Shown piece after piece: positions 42,806 to 50,078 of a stretch of 53,165 nt of DNA. The notes beneath the pieces are model-generated. The model saw nothing but the letters and a program-made list of their open reading frames with translations, did not search any database and had not been told where the DNA came from. Source of the DNA: an uncultured Lachnospiraceae bacterium (lineage in GTDB: Bacteria; Bacillota; Clostridia; Lachnospirales; Lachnospiraceae); assembly GCA_910579275.1 (NCBI GenBank), contig CAJTTO010000028.1:1-53165 (forward strand). The letters are read 5' to 3'. Each line of letters opens with the position of its first letter. Positions within the stretch are counted from its first letter, which is position 1. Position numbers and translations under genes: made by a program.

Positions 42806-44161
42806 ATGTTGGCACAAGTTTTTGCAGTAATTATTTTTATTGCAATGTTTGTTTTTATTGTGACCGAAATTGTGGAAAGGCATATTGTTTCGCTGGTATG
42901 TGCACTGCTGACAATGATACTTGTTTTCGGTGTGGGGATGCACAGTATGACAGCCGTAATTGAAACCATCAACTTGAAAAGCATTTTTTCACAGGAATTC
43001 TGGTACTTGTCGGGGGAGGCTTCGGAGAGCAGCGCAGGCATCAACTGGGAGACCATCCTGTTTATTTTTGGCATGATGGTTATGGTGGAAGGGATGGCGC
43101 GCGTCGGATTTTTCAGATGGCTGTGTATGCGCATTGCCAAGCTTGTCAACTATCAGGTGATACCGCTTTTTATCACGTTTATGATTTTGTCAACGGTGCT
43201 GGCGATGTTCATTGACAGCATTACGGTCATTTTATTTTTGGCGGCTGTGACGATTGAGCTTTCGCAGCTGTTGAAATTTAATCCGATACCGATGATTTTA
43301 TCCGAGATTTTCTGTGCAAATCTTGGCGGGTCGGCTACCATGTGCGGTGATCCGCCCAACATTATTATCGGTACGTCACTTGGCTACTCATTTACGGATT
43401 TTGTGACGAATACCGGTGTGATTGCCGCTGTCTGCCTGATCGCCGTGCTTGTTTATTTCTACCTGATATTTCGCAAGGAGCTTAAGTCAGGAGCGTCAAA
43501 TTCCGTCGATTACAGCAGCCTTCCAAGTCCGGAATCGACAATTACCGACAAAAAAGGGTTTGTGGTAAGTAGTGTCATTTTTGCCGTTGCGATTGTACTG
43601 CTGGTGACACATGCGCAGACAGGACTTACGGTTTCCACAATCGGGTGTATTGTTGCAATTGCTACCTTGGTAACTTCGTGGAAATATGCTATACTGCTAT
43701 TAAAGAAAGTCGATTACAAGACGTTATTGTTTTTTGTCGGACTGTTTGTCGTGATTGGCGGACTCGAGCAAACAGGAATACTGGAGATTATGGCTGCGTT
43801 TATCGGCAAAATCAGCGGCGGCAATGTCATGGTCATGATAGCAATTATTATATGGTTATCGGCAATTGCCAGCGCGTTTGTTGACAATATTCCGTTCGCG
43901 ACCACGATGATACCGATTATCAAGAGCCTGTCGGCTGCATATGGCGTTGATTTGTCCATGCTTGCCTGGACGCTGGCGATGGGAACGGACATTGGCGGAA
44001 GCGCGACGCCCATCGGTGCATCGGCAAACGTTGTCGGGATTGCGACGGCATCAAGGGAAGGCTATGTGATTAAGTGGGGGCTTTACTGTAAAAAGATGAT
44101 GCCGGCAACTGTGGTGGTTGTTCTGATTTCAATGCTTTTTATTTATTTCCGGTATTTGTAA
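42806..44161 (+). CDS. SLC13/ArsB-like ion transporter permease
   Basis: 451 residues with about twelve membrane helices in two inverted halves. Each half has the re-entrant signature of the CitM/ArsB/NhaD superfamily: GGSATMCGDPPNIIIGT (about 172-188) and GGSATPIGASANVVG (about 397-411). Members exchange sodium and protons or export arsenite, or carry dicarboxylates; the ion cannot be fixed here. The start follows GGGGGA. A kinase-like gene follows 15 bases after the stop and is translated from its own GGGAGG. Confidence 0.9.
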   Translation: MLAQVFAVIIFIAMFVFIVTEIVERHIVSLVCALLTMILVFGVGMHSMTAVIETINLKSIFSQEFWYLSGEASESSAGINWETILFIFGMMVMVEGMARVGFFRWLCMRIAKLVNYQVIPLFITFMILSTVLAMFIDSITVILFLAAVTIELSQLLKFNPIPMILSEIFCANLGGSATMCGDPPNIIIGTSLGYSFTDFVTNTGVIAAVCLIAVLVYFYLIFRKELKSGASNSVDYSSLPSPESTITDKKGFVVSSVIFAVAIVLLVTHAQTGLTVSTIGCIVAIATLVTSWKYAILLLKKVDYKTLLFFVGLFVVIGGLEQTGILEIMAAFIGKISGGNVMVMIAIIIWLSAIASAFVDNIPFATTMIPIIKSLSAAYGVDLSMLAWTLAMGTDIGGSATPIGASANVVGIATASREGYVIKWGLYCKKMMPATVVVVLISMLFIYFRYL

Positions 44162-44176
44162 AGGGAGGTGGAACGA

Positions 44177-44770
44177 ATGGAAAAGCAATTGATTATTTCC
44201 GTGGGGAGAGAGTACGGCAGCGGCGGTCACGAAATCGCGGAGAAGCTGTCAAAGCACTATGGCATCCAGCTTTTTGACCATAATCTGCTCGATGAGATTG
44301 CGGCGAAGAAAAACCTGAATATGGATCACCTGAAGGGGCTGGACGAGAAACATAAAAATCCGCTGTCATCGAGGACGGTCAGAGGCTTTAGCAGCTCGCC
44401 GGAGGAAAACCTGCTGTATCTTCAGTTTGATTATCTGCGGGAAAAGGCAGATGCCGGGGAATCTTTTGTGATTGTAGGGCGTTGTGGGGAGACGATACTG
44501 AAACAGTATGACAGTCTAGTGTCGATATTTGTCCTTGGCGACCGCGATAAAAAGATTGAGCGGATTATGCGCCTGTACCAGCTGACCGAAAGTCAGGCGG
44601 TCAGGAAGATTCGCGAGAAGGACATAAAACGCAGGCGCTACCACAATAGTTTCTGCGACAGAAAATGGGGGGACTCCAGAAACTATGATATTTCCTTAAA
44701 CAGCAGTAAACTGGGGATTGACGACACGGTCGAACTGCTGACGGACTATATTGACAAAAGACGGAAATAG
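44177..44770 (+). CDS. Cytidylate-kinase-like protein (Cytidylate_kin2)
   Basis: 197 residues of the PF13189 family. The start IISVGREYGSGGHEIAEKLS contains the P-loop variant GREYGSGG in place of the GPSGSGKS of true Cmk. The nucleotide-binding Arg region IVGRCGETIL and the arginine-rich lid IREKDIKRRRYHN follow, as in CMP kinases. The ATG at 44177 follows GGGAGGTGGAA. Housekeeping Cmk is longer and sits elsewhere, so this is a side member that may phosphorylate another metabolite or sense nucleotides for the transporter next to it. Confidence 0.85.
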   Translation: MEKQLIISVGREYGSGGHEIAEKLSKHYGIQLFDHNLLDEIAAKKNLNMDHLKGLDEKHKNPLSSRTVRGFSSSPEENLLYLQFDYLREKADAGESFVIVGRCGETILKQYDSLVSIFVLGDRDKKIERIMRLYQLTESQAVRKIREKDIKRRRYHNSFCDRKWGDSRNYDISLNSSKLGIDDTVELLTDYIDKRRK

Positions 44771-44909
44771 GATAAATTGACAGAATTAAAAAAAGAATGA
44801 TGCAATGCATACCTTGAAAAATGCATTCCATACCAAATCTATTTTATTCTGACAATATGTGCGCTATAATTTTATTAAATTGTTGCAACAATTTAGTCAT
44901 ACCCTCGGT

Positions 44910-44941
44910 AAGTTGCTGGGAAAGTTATTTCCCGGCAACTT
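44910..44941 (+). terminator. 14-bp hairpin, probable terminator
   Basis: AAGTTGCTGGGAAA pairs with TTTCCCGGCAACTT (one G-U) around a GTTA tetraloop, followed by ATTTATG, a weak T-tract. Confidence 0.65.
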
Positions 44942-44942
44942 A

Positions 44943-45012
44943 TTTATGTACACGAATGCGGATAGGAAATGTGCAGCGAAAGCTTCGTGTCCGGCGCACG
45001 ATTGTACACGTT
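44943..45012. repeat. GC-rich repeat family C, copy 2
   Basis: ATGTACACG follows the hairpin; GGAAATGTGCAGCGAAAGCT and GTCCGGCGCACGATTG are shared with copies 3 and 4. The outer TGTACA/TGTACA bases are complementary. Confidence 0.5.
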
Positions 45013-45177
45013 GGTGCAGAGAACGAACTTGTCGGTTTTGCATTTTATGGATGGATGAGTACTTGTCGCCGAAACAGTGGGGAACTGGGACGGGCATTGG
45101 CGAATGGGCTGCAGGCGGCTGAATTGTCAGACAATGTGGAAAAGTAAATTGTGTTATGATTGAGGGGGATGATTCTA

Positions 45178-46680
45178 ATGGAAGAAAAACGACTGGCGAA
45201 GGAATACGGAAAAGAAAAAAGAGTGAACAAATTTGTGCTCGTGATAGTTACCATTATTGATACGTTGCTGTTTTTTGGGTATATTGGGGATTATATGCAG
45301 GGAAACATCAGTTTTGGATTTATGCTGTCGGTGGACTTGGCAGTCATCGTGTCCATGATTGCCTGCTATAGTGTTTATTTTCACAAAAAAGACAGCACGG
45401 CATTCCAGCATGTTTCGGTGATTGGATATATGGTAGTTTATGGGCTGGCAGTGTTTGGCGCCCAGAATGACCTTGTATTTATGATGGTGTTTCCACTGAC
45501 TGTAATTTATATCCTGTACTATGACATGAAGCTTATTTTGAGAATTGCAGTGGTGTTTGGCGCAATCAACGTGATCGATGTGATTTATATTGTTGCAGTG
45601 CTTCGGCATATGCATTCCGGCGTTCCCATTAATAGCACTTCCCTTTTATTGCAAGGTGCTTCGGCGGTGGTGTATATGATTGTGCTCTGCGGGACGACAC
45701 ATATTTCAAATGACAACAATGCAAAGAAGATTGCAAGTATCAATCAGGAAAAGGATAAGAGCACGGCGCTTTTAAACGAAGTGCTCAATGTTGTGGCATC
45801 GGTAAAGCAGAATTCGACCGAGGCGGCAGAGCATATCAGGCAGTTGAGCCAGTACGTTGACGCTACGGCATCTGAACTGAGCGACATTGCGGAGGGAAAT
45901 ATTAACAATGCGGAGAGTATTGAGCAACAGACCGTCATGACCGGGAACATTCAGAGTATGATTTTGGAGACAAAGCAGATGTCTGATGAAATGCTTTCGA
46001 TGGCGGAGCGTTCCGAGGGCGCCGTCAGGGACGGGCAGCATACGGTTGACAGTCTTCAGGAACAGGCGCACAAGACGAGGGATGCAAACGAGCAGGTGGT
46101 TACTTCCGTTACGGGGCTGATTTCCAATGCAAAGGCAGTGGAGCAGATAACAGAACAGATTTTTTCTATTTCCAGCCAGACAAACCTGCTGGCGCTCAAT
46201 GCTTCGATTGAAAGTGCAAGAGCCGGGGAGGCCGGAAAGGGATTTGCCGTCGTGTCCGAGGAAATCCGCGCGCTTGCTGATGAGACCAGAAAGCTGACAG
46301 AGGGCATTCAAGGGATTGTGGCAGAACTTAGGAAAAATGCCGACATGGCAAAAAACACCGTGGACAATGTCATTATGGCAGCGGACGCAGAGCATGGGCT
46401 GATTCTGGACGCGAGTGCAAAGTTTGGCGAGATTGGCAGCCGTATGCAGGGGTTACATAGCAATGTGCAGGAAATGTATAAAAAGATAGAAGAAATTCTG
46501 GAATCGAACAATGTGATAGTGGACAGCATCACCCATATCTCTGCTGTCAGTGAGGAAGTGACCGCGAGCACACAGCAGGCGGCGGAGCTTGGAGCAGATA
46601 CCAGCAGCAAGGCAGAACAGGCAAGGGGACTGATGGTGGAGCTGCTAGAGACGGTGAAGGCGATTGATAAATATTTGTAG
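45178..46680 (+). CDS. Methyl-accepting chemotaxis protein without an extracellular sensor
   Basis: 500 residues. Six membrane helices in the first about 190 residues take the place of a periplasmic sensor, and no HAMP domain is apparent. The signalling domain (about 200-500) has tip QTNLLALNASIESARAG and helical coiled-coil arms. Such receptors may sense the membrane or an internal signal. The start at MEEKRLAKE follows GAGGGGG by 9 bases; the ATG between them is too close to that site. Confidence 0.9.
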   Translation: MEEKRLAKEYGKEKRVNKFVLVIVTIIDTLLFFGYIGDYMQGNISFGFMLSVDLAVIVSMIACYSVYFHKKDSTAFQHVSVIGYMVVYGLAVFGAQNDLVFMMVFPLTVIYILYYDMKLILRIAVVFGAINVIDVIYIVAVLRHMHSGVPINSTSLLLQGASAVVYMIVLCGTTHISNDNNAKKIASINQEKDKSTALLNEVLNVVASVKQNSTEAAEHIRQLSQYVDATASELSDIAEGNINNAESIEQQTVMTGNIQSMILETKQMSDEMLSMAERSEGAVRDGQHTVDSLQEQAHKTRDANEQVVTSVTGLISNAKAVEQITEQIFSISSQTNLLALNASIESARAGEAGKGFAVVSEEIRALADETRKLTEGIQGIVAELRKNADMAKNTVDNVIMAADAEHGLILDASAKFGEIGSRMQGLHSNVQEMYKKIEEILESNNVIVDSITHISAVSEEVTASTQQAAELGADTSSKAEQARGLMVELLETVKAIDKYL

Positions 46681-46689
46681 TTGAAAAGG

Positions 46690-46721
46690 AACGGGTGCAG
46701 TTTTTGGGAACTGCACCCGTT
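46690..46721 (+). terminator. Hairpin after the chemoreceptor gene
   Basis: AACGGGTGCAGTT pairs perfectly with AACTGCACCCGTT across a 6-base loop. It is followed by GTGCG rather than T's, so termination is likely but less certain. A weak family D end (CTAGAGCGTGT) follows. Confidence 0.65.
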
Positions 46722-46773
46722 GTGCGTCTAGAGCGTGTCAGCGAGTTGGGGAATATGAATTCGGGAAAAACAG

Positions 46774-46802
46774 TTGACAGAATGGTCTACTGATTGTAGA
46801 AT
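46774..46802 (+). promoter_or_regulatory. Promoter of the BlaI operon
   Basis: TTGACA and TAGAAT with a 17-bp spacer. The -10 region and the start are covered by repressor sites. Confidence 0.9.
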
Positions 46803-46826
46803 AAAAACAGGTTTACAGTCAGTAGA
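46786..46826 (+). promoter_or_regulatory. Paired BlaI-type operators
   Basis: TCTACTGATTGTAGA (46786-46800) is a palindrome over the -10 box. TTTACAGTCAGTAGA (46812-46826) is the same 15-mer in reverse, with two differences. BlaI/MecI repressors bind such TACA-N-TGTA-like dyads as dimers. The placement predicts autorepression of the operon. Confidence 0.75.
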
Positions 46827-46841
46827 ACGGATGGGATTGTC

Positions 46842-47198
46842 ATGGAATACAAATTAGGTGAAATTGAAATGAAGTTTGCAGACTTGATTTGGAGTAATGA
46901 GCCGCTGACATCGGGCGAGCTCGCAAAGCGCTGCGAGGCTGTGCTTGGCTGGAAAAAATCGACGACATACACGATACTGCGGCGCGTGTGCGACAGGGGA
47001 CTGTTTCGCAATGAAAACGGAACAGTGACTTCGTGCGTGTCAAAGACGGCGTTTTTGTCGAAACAGAGCGAGCAGTTTGTGGAGGACACTTTTCAGGGTT
47101 CGCTCCCGCGGTTTCTGACTGCGTTTACTGCGGGGAAAAAACTTTCGGACAAGGATGTGGAAGAACTGAAAAAAATTATCGAGAAAAACAGCAGATGA
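46842..47198 (+). CDS. BlaI/MecI/CopY-family repressor
   Basis: 118 residues. An N-terminal winged helix (about 5-75, GELAKRCEAVLGWKKSTTYT, then LRRVCDRGLF) and a C-terminal dimerisation region (about 80-118). Length and motifs fit penicillinase-type repressors, which are switched off when the partner BlaR1 protease cuts them between the two domains. The partner gene follows after 28 bases, but lacks its protease domain. Confidence 0.92.
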   Translation: MEYKLGEIEMKFADLIWSNEPLTSGELAKRCEAVLGWKKSTTYTILRRVCDRGLFRNENGTVTSCVSKTAFLSKQSEQFVEDTFQGSLPRFLTAFTAGKKLSDKDVEELKKIIEKNSR

Positions 47199-47226
47199 GT
47201 GGAATGTACTTGGAAAGGAGATTCAC

Positions 47227-48261
47227 ATGAACATGTCATTTTCAATGGTGGTCACAATGAGTTTCACCGGAGGAATTGTGATTGTGCTGGTATTGCTGAT
47301 GCGGCTGTTTTTAGCACGTGCGCCGAAAAGCAGCGTGAAGAGTCGGATCAAGAATATTATGCGCTATAAAAAGACGGCAGCGTTCGTTGCCGTTCCGGCT
47401 TTTGTGCTGGTGGGGACTGTGCTGGTGGCGCTTGGAAGTAATCCTGCCGGAGACGGCGGGACGAAAAAGGACGGAAGCCAAATCGGGGAGGAAAACGGTG
47501 ATTCTGCGGGCAGTAACATGGTCGGAAATCTGCGAGGTAACGATTTGCTTCAGGAAAGTGCCGGGGACGGGCATAATTTGAACGCGGATGTACAGGCGCC
47601 GTCCGATCCATCCACGTCGGCAGAATCAGGGGACGGCGGCGAAAGGATTAACGTGTCCCCAGCAGTGGTGACGAACCAGATGGTCTGTGATATTGACGGA
47701 CCTGTTTTGGACTATGCAGACGCAGAGACGCTGATATTTCATCATAATTTTGGCCTTTTTATTTATAAGACCGGCAGCAACAGACTTGAAAGCAGTGTGA
47801 ATCTCAAAGAACTGGGATGTTTAGATGCAGAGGAGAAGATCAGCTGCGAGATTTTTGTCACGCGGGACGGGCAGAAGGTTTATCTGCATCCTTTTGGTAC
47901 AGAGGAGATATATCTGTATCATGTGCCGAGCGGTCAATTGACGCGTGAAGAATATGACAGCGATTATTACTGGGAGCATAACATGGATTTTTTTGTGCCG
48001 CTTAAAGAAACAAGCGACTGTGTTGCTCCGGATTATACTGTGTGGCGTTCCAAGGACTGCGTGACGCTGACGGGTGACAAACAGGGATACCTCTATCTGG
48101 AAAGCGGCAGCGGCATGGTGATGGATCTTGTGTATGTTGTGGAAGTAGGTGCCGGAGAGCGTGTACAATATGTGCGGATTTTTGATGACCATGCAGAATC
48201 AGACGGTTCTTTTGCAGTGCAGGATGAGATGAAAAAAGGAGAAGAAAATGAAAACAAATAG
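47227..48261 (+). CDS. BlaR1-like membrane sensor lacking the M56 protease domain
   Basis: 344 residues. The first 34 residues are the start of M56/BlaR1 proteins (first membrane helix, then LARAPKS). Residue 36 onward is the end of that domain (SVKSRIKNIMRYKK plus the last membrane helix, VAVPAFVLVGTVLVALGSNP). The roughly 250 residues between them, including the zinc-binding HExxH, are absent with the frame kept. A Gly/Ser/Asp-rich linker (about 75-145) leads to an extracellular beta-rich domain of about 200 residues that I cannot assign. The start follows AAAGGAGA. The rhomboid gene begins inside its 3' end. Confidence 0.75.
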   Translation: MNMSFSMVVTMSFTGGIVIVLVLLMRLFLARAPKSSVKSRIKNIMRYKKTAAFVAVPAFVLVGTVLVALGSNPAGDGGTKKDGSQIGEENGDSAGSNMVGNLRGNDLLQESAGDGHNLNADVQAPSDPSTSAESGDGGERINVSPAVVTNQMVCDIDGPVLDYADAETLIFHHNFGLFIYKTGSNRLESSVNLKELGCLDAEEKISCEIFVTRDGQKVYLHPFGTEEIYLYHVPSGQLTREEYDSDYYWEHNMDFFVPLKETSDCVAPDYTVWRSKDCVTLTGDKQGYLYLESGSGMVMDLVYVVEVGAGERVQYVRIFDDHAESDGSFAVQDEMKKGEENENK

Positions 48262-48835
48262 AAAAATCAACATATCATTTAACGCGCCGGTAGTGATCGG
48301 CTTTACAGCGGTCTGCTTTGCCGCGCTGGTGCTTGGCTGGATAACGAAAGGGTGGACGACAAATACATTTTTCAGTGTCTATCACTCCTCATTGTTGTCG
48401 CCGCTGACGTATGTGCGGATGGTTGGCCATGTGTTTGGGCACGCAGGATGGGAGCATTTTATCGGAAACATCATGCTGCTTTTGATTGTGGGACCACTGC
48501 TGGAAGAAAAGTATGGTTCATCGAATATTTTGTTTGTCATCCTCGCAACGGCACTGGTGACTGGGGTTGTGAACTATATCTTTTTCCCGCGTGCGCAGCT
48601 GCTTGGCGCAAGCGGCGTGGTGTTTGCGTTTATCCTGTTGTCACCTTTCACCAGCGTGAAGGAGGGAAGCATACCAATTACATTGGTGCTTGTGGCGGCG
48701 CTCTATATTGGAGGACAGATATACAGCGGTATTTTTACAAAAGACAATGTTTCACAGCTGACGCACATTGTTGGCGGCTGTGTGGGAGCCGGGCTTGGGT
48801 ACGTCATGCACAAATATAAAATGAACCGTTATTGA
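48248..48835 (+). CDS. Rhomboid-family intramembrane serine protease
   Basis: 195 residues with six membrane helices. It has the rhomboid motif HVFGHAGWEHFIGNIMLL (residues 61-78), the catalytic Ser in GASG (Ser122) and the catalytic His in LTHIVGG (His173). Rhomboids cut membrane proteins within or beside the membrane. The ATG overlaps the BlaR-like gene by 14 bases with its AAAAAGGAGAAG inside it, so translation is coupled. In this operon a role in cutting the sensor or the repressor is attractive, but is inference. Confidence 0.92.
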   Translation: MKTNRKINISFNAPVVIGFTAVCFAALVLGWITKGWTTNTFFSVYHSSLLSPLTYVRMVGHVFGHAGWEHFIGNIMLLLIVGPLLEEKYGSSNILFVILATALVTGVVNYIFFPRAQLLGASGVVFAFILLSPFTSVKEGSIPITLVLVAALYIGGQIYSGIFTKDNVSQLTHIVGGCVGAGLGYVMHKYKMNRY

Positions 48836-48857
48836 CTTGTTTGGAGGAATAAGCGCT

Positions 48858-49310
48858 ATGACATATGATATTATTCGTCTGGAGGATAGACCGGACTTAA
48901 AGGAGCGTGCCGCACAGTGGTTTCATGAGAAGTGGGGCATTCCGCTAGAGGCATACATGGAGAGCATGGAGGAATGTCTGGAAAAGGATAGCGCTGTGCC
49001 GCAATGGTATCTGGCAATGGAATGCGGGCAGATCATTGGAGGACTGGGTGTGATTGACAATGATTTTCATGACCGAAAAGACCTTGCGCCTAACGTTTGT
49101 GCCGTTTACACAGAGGAGCACAAAAGAGGTCAGGGCGTGGCGGGTGCGCTGTTGAATGCGGTGTGTGAAGACATGCGTAATCGAGGGATCGGCACACTGT
49201 ATCTGGTGACAGATCATACAACATTCTATGAGCGCTATGGATGGGAGTTTTTGTGCATGGTGCAGGGCGACGGCGAGCCGGAGCAGACAAGGATGTATAT
49301 ACATAAGTGA
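48858..49310 (+). CDS. GNAT-family N-acetyltransferase
   Basis: 150 residues of a single GNAT domain with the acetyl-CoA motif VYTEEHKRGQGVAGALLNAV (about 85-104) and the C-terminal FYERYGWEFL strand. The start at MTYDIIRLE follows GGAGG by 10 bases; 48837 would use TTG. It lies 22 bases after the rhomboid gene and is the last gene of the BlaI operon. The acceptor is unknown; antibiotic or metabolite acetylation is possible given the BlaI control. Confidence 0.88.
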   Translation: MTYDIIRLEDRPDLKERAAQWFHEKWGIPLEAYMESMEECLEKDSAVPQWYLAMECGQIIGGLGVIDNDFHDRKDLAPNVCAVYTEEHKRGQGVAGALLNAVCEDMRNRGIGTLYLVTDHTTFYERYGWEFLCMVQGDGEPEQTRMYIHK

Positions 49311-49354
49311 CAGATTAGTCACGGATTTTGCACTGGCTCCAAAGTGCGTGAAAT

Positions 49355-49500
49355 GTAACAGTTTAGGACTTTGCATTTACTGCAAATTATGGCTTGCAAG
49401 CCACGTGAAATGGCGTAGCGGCAGAGATGCATCAAGCTGCCACGAAGTGGTTTTGCATGGCTTGATGCCCGTAACAGGAAGCTGGAGGCTGAACTGTTAC
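49355..49500 (+). repeat. MITE family B, copy 4, nested in an older copy
   Basis: 146 bp with GTAACAG/CTGTTAC ends. CGTGAAAT flanks both sides (49347-49354 and 49501-49508), a perfect 8-bp duplication. The left flank (GGATTTTGCACTGGCTCC, 49323-49340) and right flank (CGTGAAATAGTGTAAGGC, 49501-49518) themselves match the B consensus, so this copy jumped into an older B element. Confidence 0.93.
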
Positions 49501-49529
49501 CGTGAAATAGTGTAAGGCAAACTTCATTC

Positions 49530-49558
49530 TTGACAAAGCATTTATCAGGTGTTATAGT
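49530..49558 (+). promoter_or_regulatory. Strong promoter of the small RNA
   Basis: Perfect TTGACA, 17-bp spacer, TATAGT. No protein gene follows before the next terminator. Confidence 0.9.
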
Positions 49559-49564
49559 GAAGTC

Positions 49565-49696
49565 CAACAATAGTAGTTTCGTTTAGAGCAGTTTCATTCA
49601 TGCTCTTTAGTAAATAGGAGGCTCCCCATGTAATACTATATTCCGACAATAAGATACAGAAAAATGCATGCACTGCCACTAATTGGCAGTGACTGG
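49565..49696 (+). ncRNA. Candidate small RNA with a start-stop codon
   Basis: A transcript of about 130 bases would run from the promoter to the hairpin CACTGCCA/TGGCAGTG (49671-49691) followed by ACTGGATTTTT. It contains a TAGAGCA/TGCTCTTTA hairpin and a very good ribosome binding site (AGGAGG, 49616-49621). The only codon behind this site is ATG followed directly by TAA (49628-49633). A regulatory RNA or leader rather than an mRNA is therefore likely. The RNA family is not recognised. Confidence 0.55.
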
Positions 49697-49699
49697 ATT

Positions 49700-49800
49700 T
49701 TTGCGCGCACGGGTTTCCAAGGGAAATGTCAGCAGGCTGACGGCTGTCCGGCGCACGAGTGGTGGAAGGTGAAGCTTCACTGCTCGATTGTCTGTAAATT
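49700..49800. repeat. GC-rich repeat family C, copy 3
   Basis: GCGCGCACGGG follows the T-tract of the small-RNA terminator. GGGAAATGTCAGC, GTCCGGCGCACGAG and CTGCTCGATTGTCTG are shared with copies 1 and 2, with a GAAGGTGAAGCTTCA stem between. Confidence 0.55.
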
Positions 49801-49939
49801 GGGAATATAGGAACAGCAGGGAGTCTCTTTGCAATAGAGAAGAATTGTATGGTGTTAGGCTGTGGCGTTTTTTTCGTGTGTAATCGAAAACATAGGTTAC
49901 GTTAACCTCTGCCTGACAGGGTACCGTTCTATTCCTGTG

Positions 49940-49968
49940 CTGTGAAGATATTCCTTCACAGTTTTTTT
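49940..49968 (+). terminator. Strong intrinsic terminator
   Basis: CTGTGAAG pairs with CTTCACAG across a 6-base loop, followed by T7. The transcription unit it ends is unclear; the about 130 bases upstream contain hairpins but no gene. Confidence 0.9.
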
Positions 49969-50078
49969 ATGCACAGCCCCGTGCAGAGGAACTAAGCCGC
50001 AAGGCGGCGCATGGGGCGCGCGGCCGCGAAAAGGAGCTATGCAGCGAAAGCTGTCTGCGTCCGGCGGCGCGTAGTTGA
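49968..50078. repeat. GC-rich repeat family C, copy 4
   Basis: ATGCACAGCCCCGTGC follows the T-tract. AGCCGCAAGGCGGC, GGGGCGCGCGGCCGCG and ATGCAGCGAAAGCT blocks lead to GCGTCCGGCGGCGCG, the shared core. It ends about 20 bases before the RNA ligase gene. Confidence 0.55.

Larger units (their letters stand above)
44771..45177. other. Intergenic region with a short promoter-hairpin unit and repeat C2
   Basis: TATAAT (44865-44870) is followed by a perfect 18-bp palindrome AAATTGTTGCAACAATTT (44877-44894) and a 14-bp hairpin (44910-44941), then repeat C copy 2. The last 150 bases read openly in one frame (VHVGAENELVGFAFYG) without a start signal; I regard it as non-coding or a remnant. Confidence 0.5.

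Noticed and set aside
44821..45147. 108-codon frame upstream of the six-helix receptor
   Set aside because: It spans a promoter -10 box, a palindrome, a terminator-like hairpin and repeat C2. The last 50 codons look protein-like but lack a start signal.
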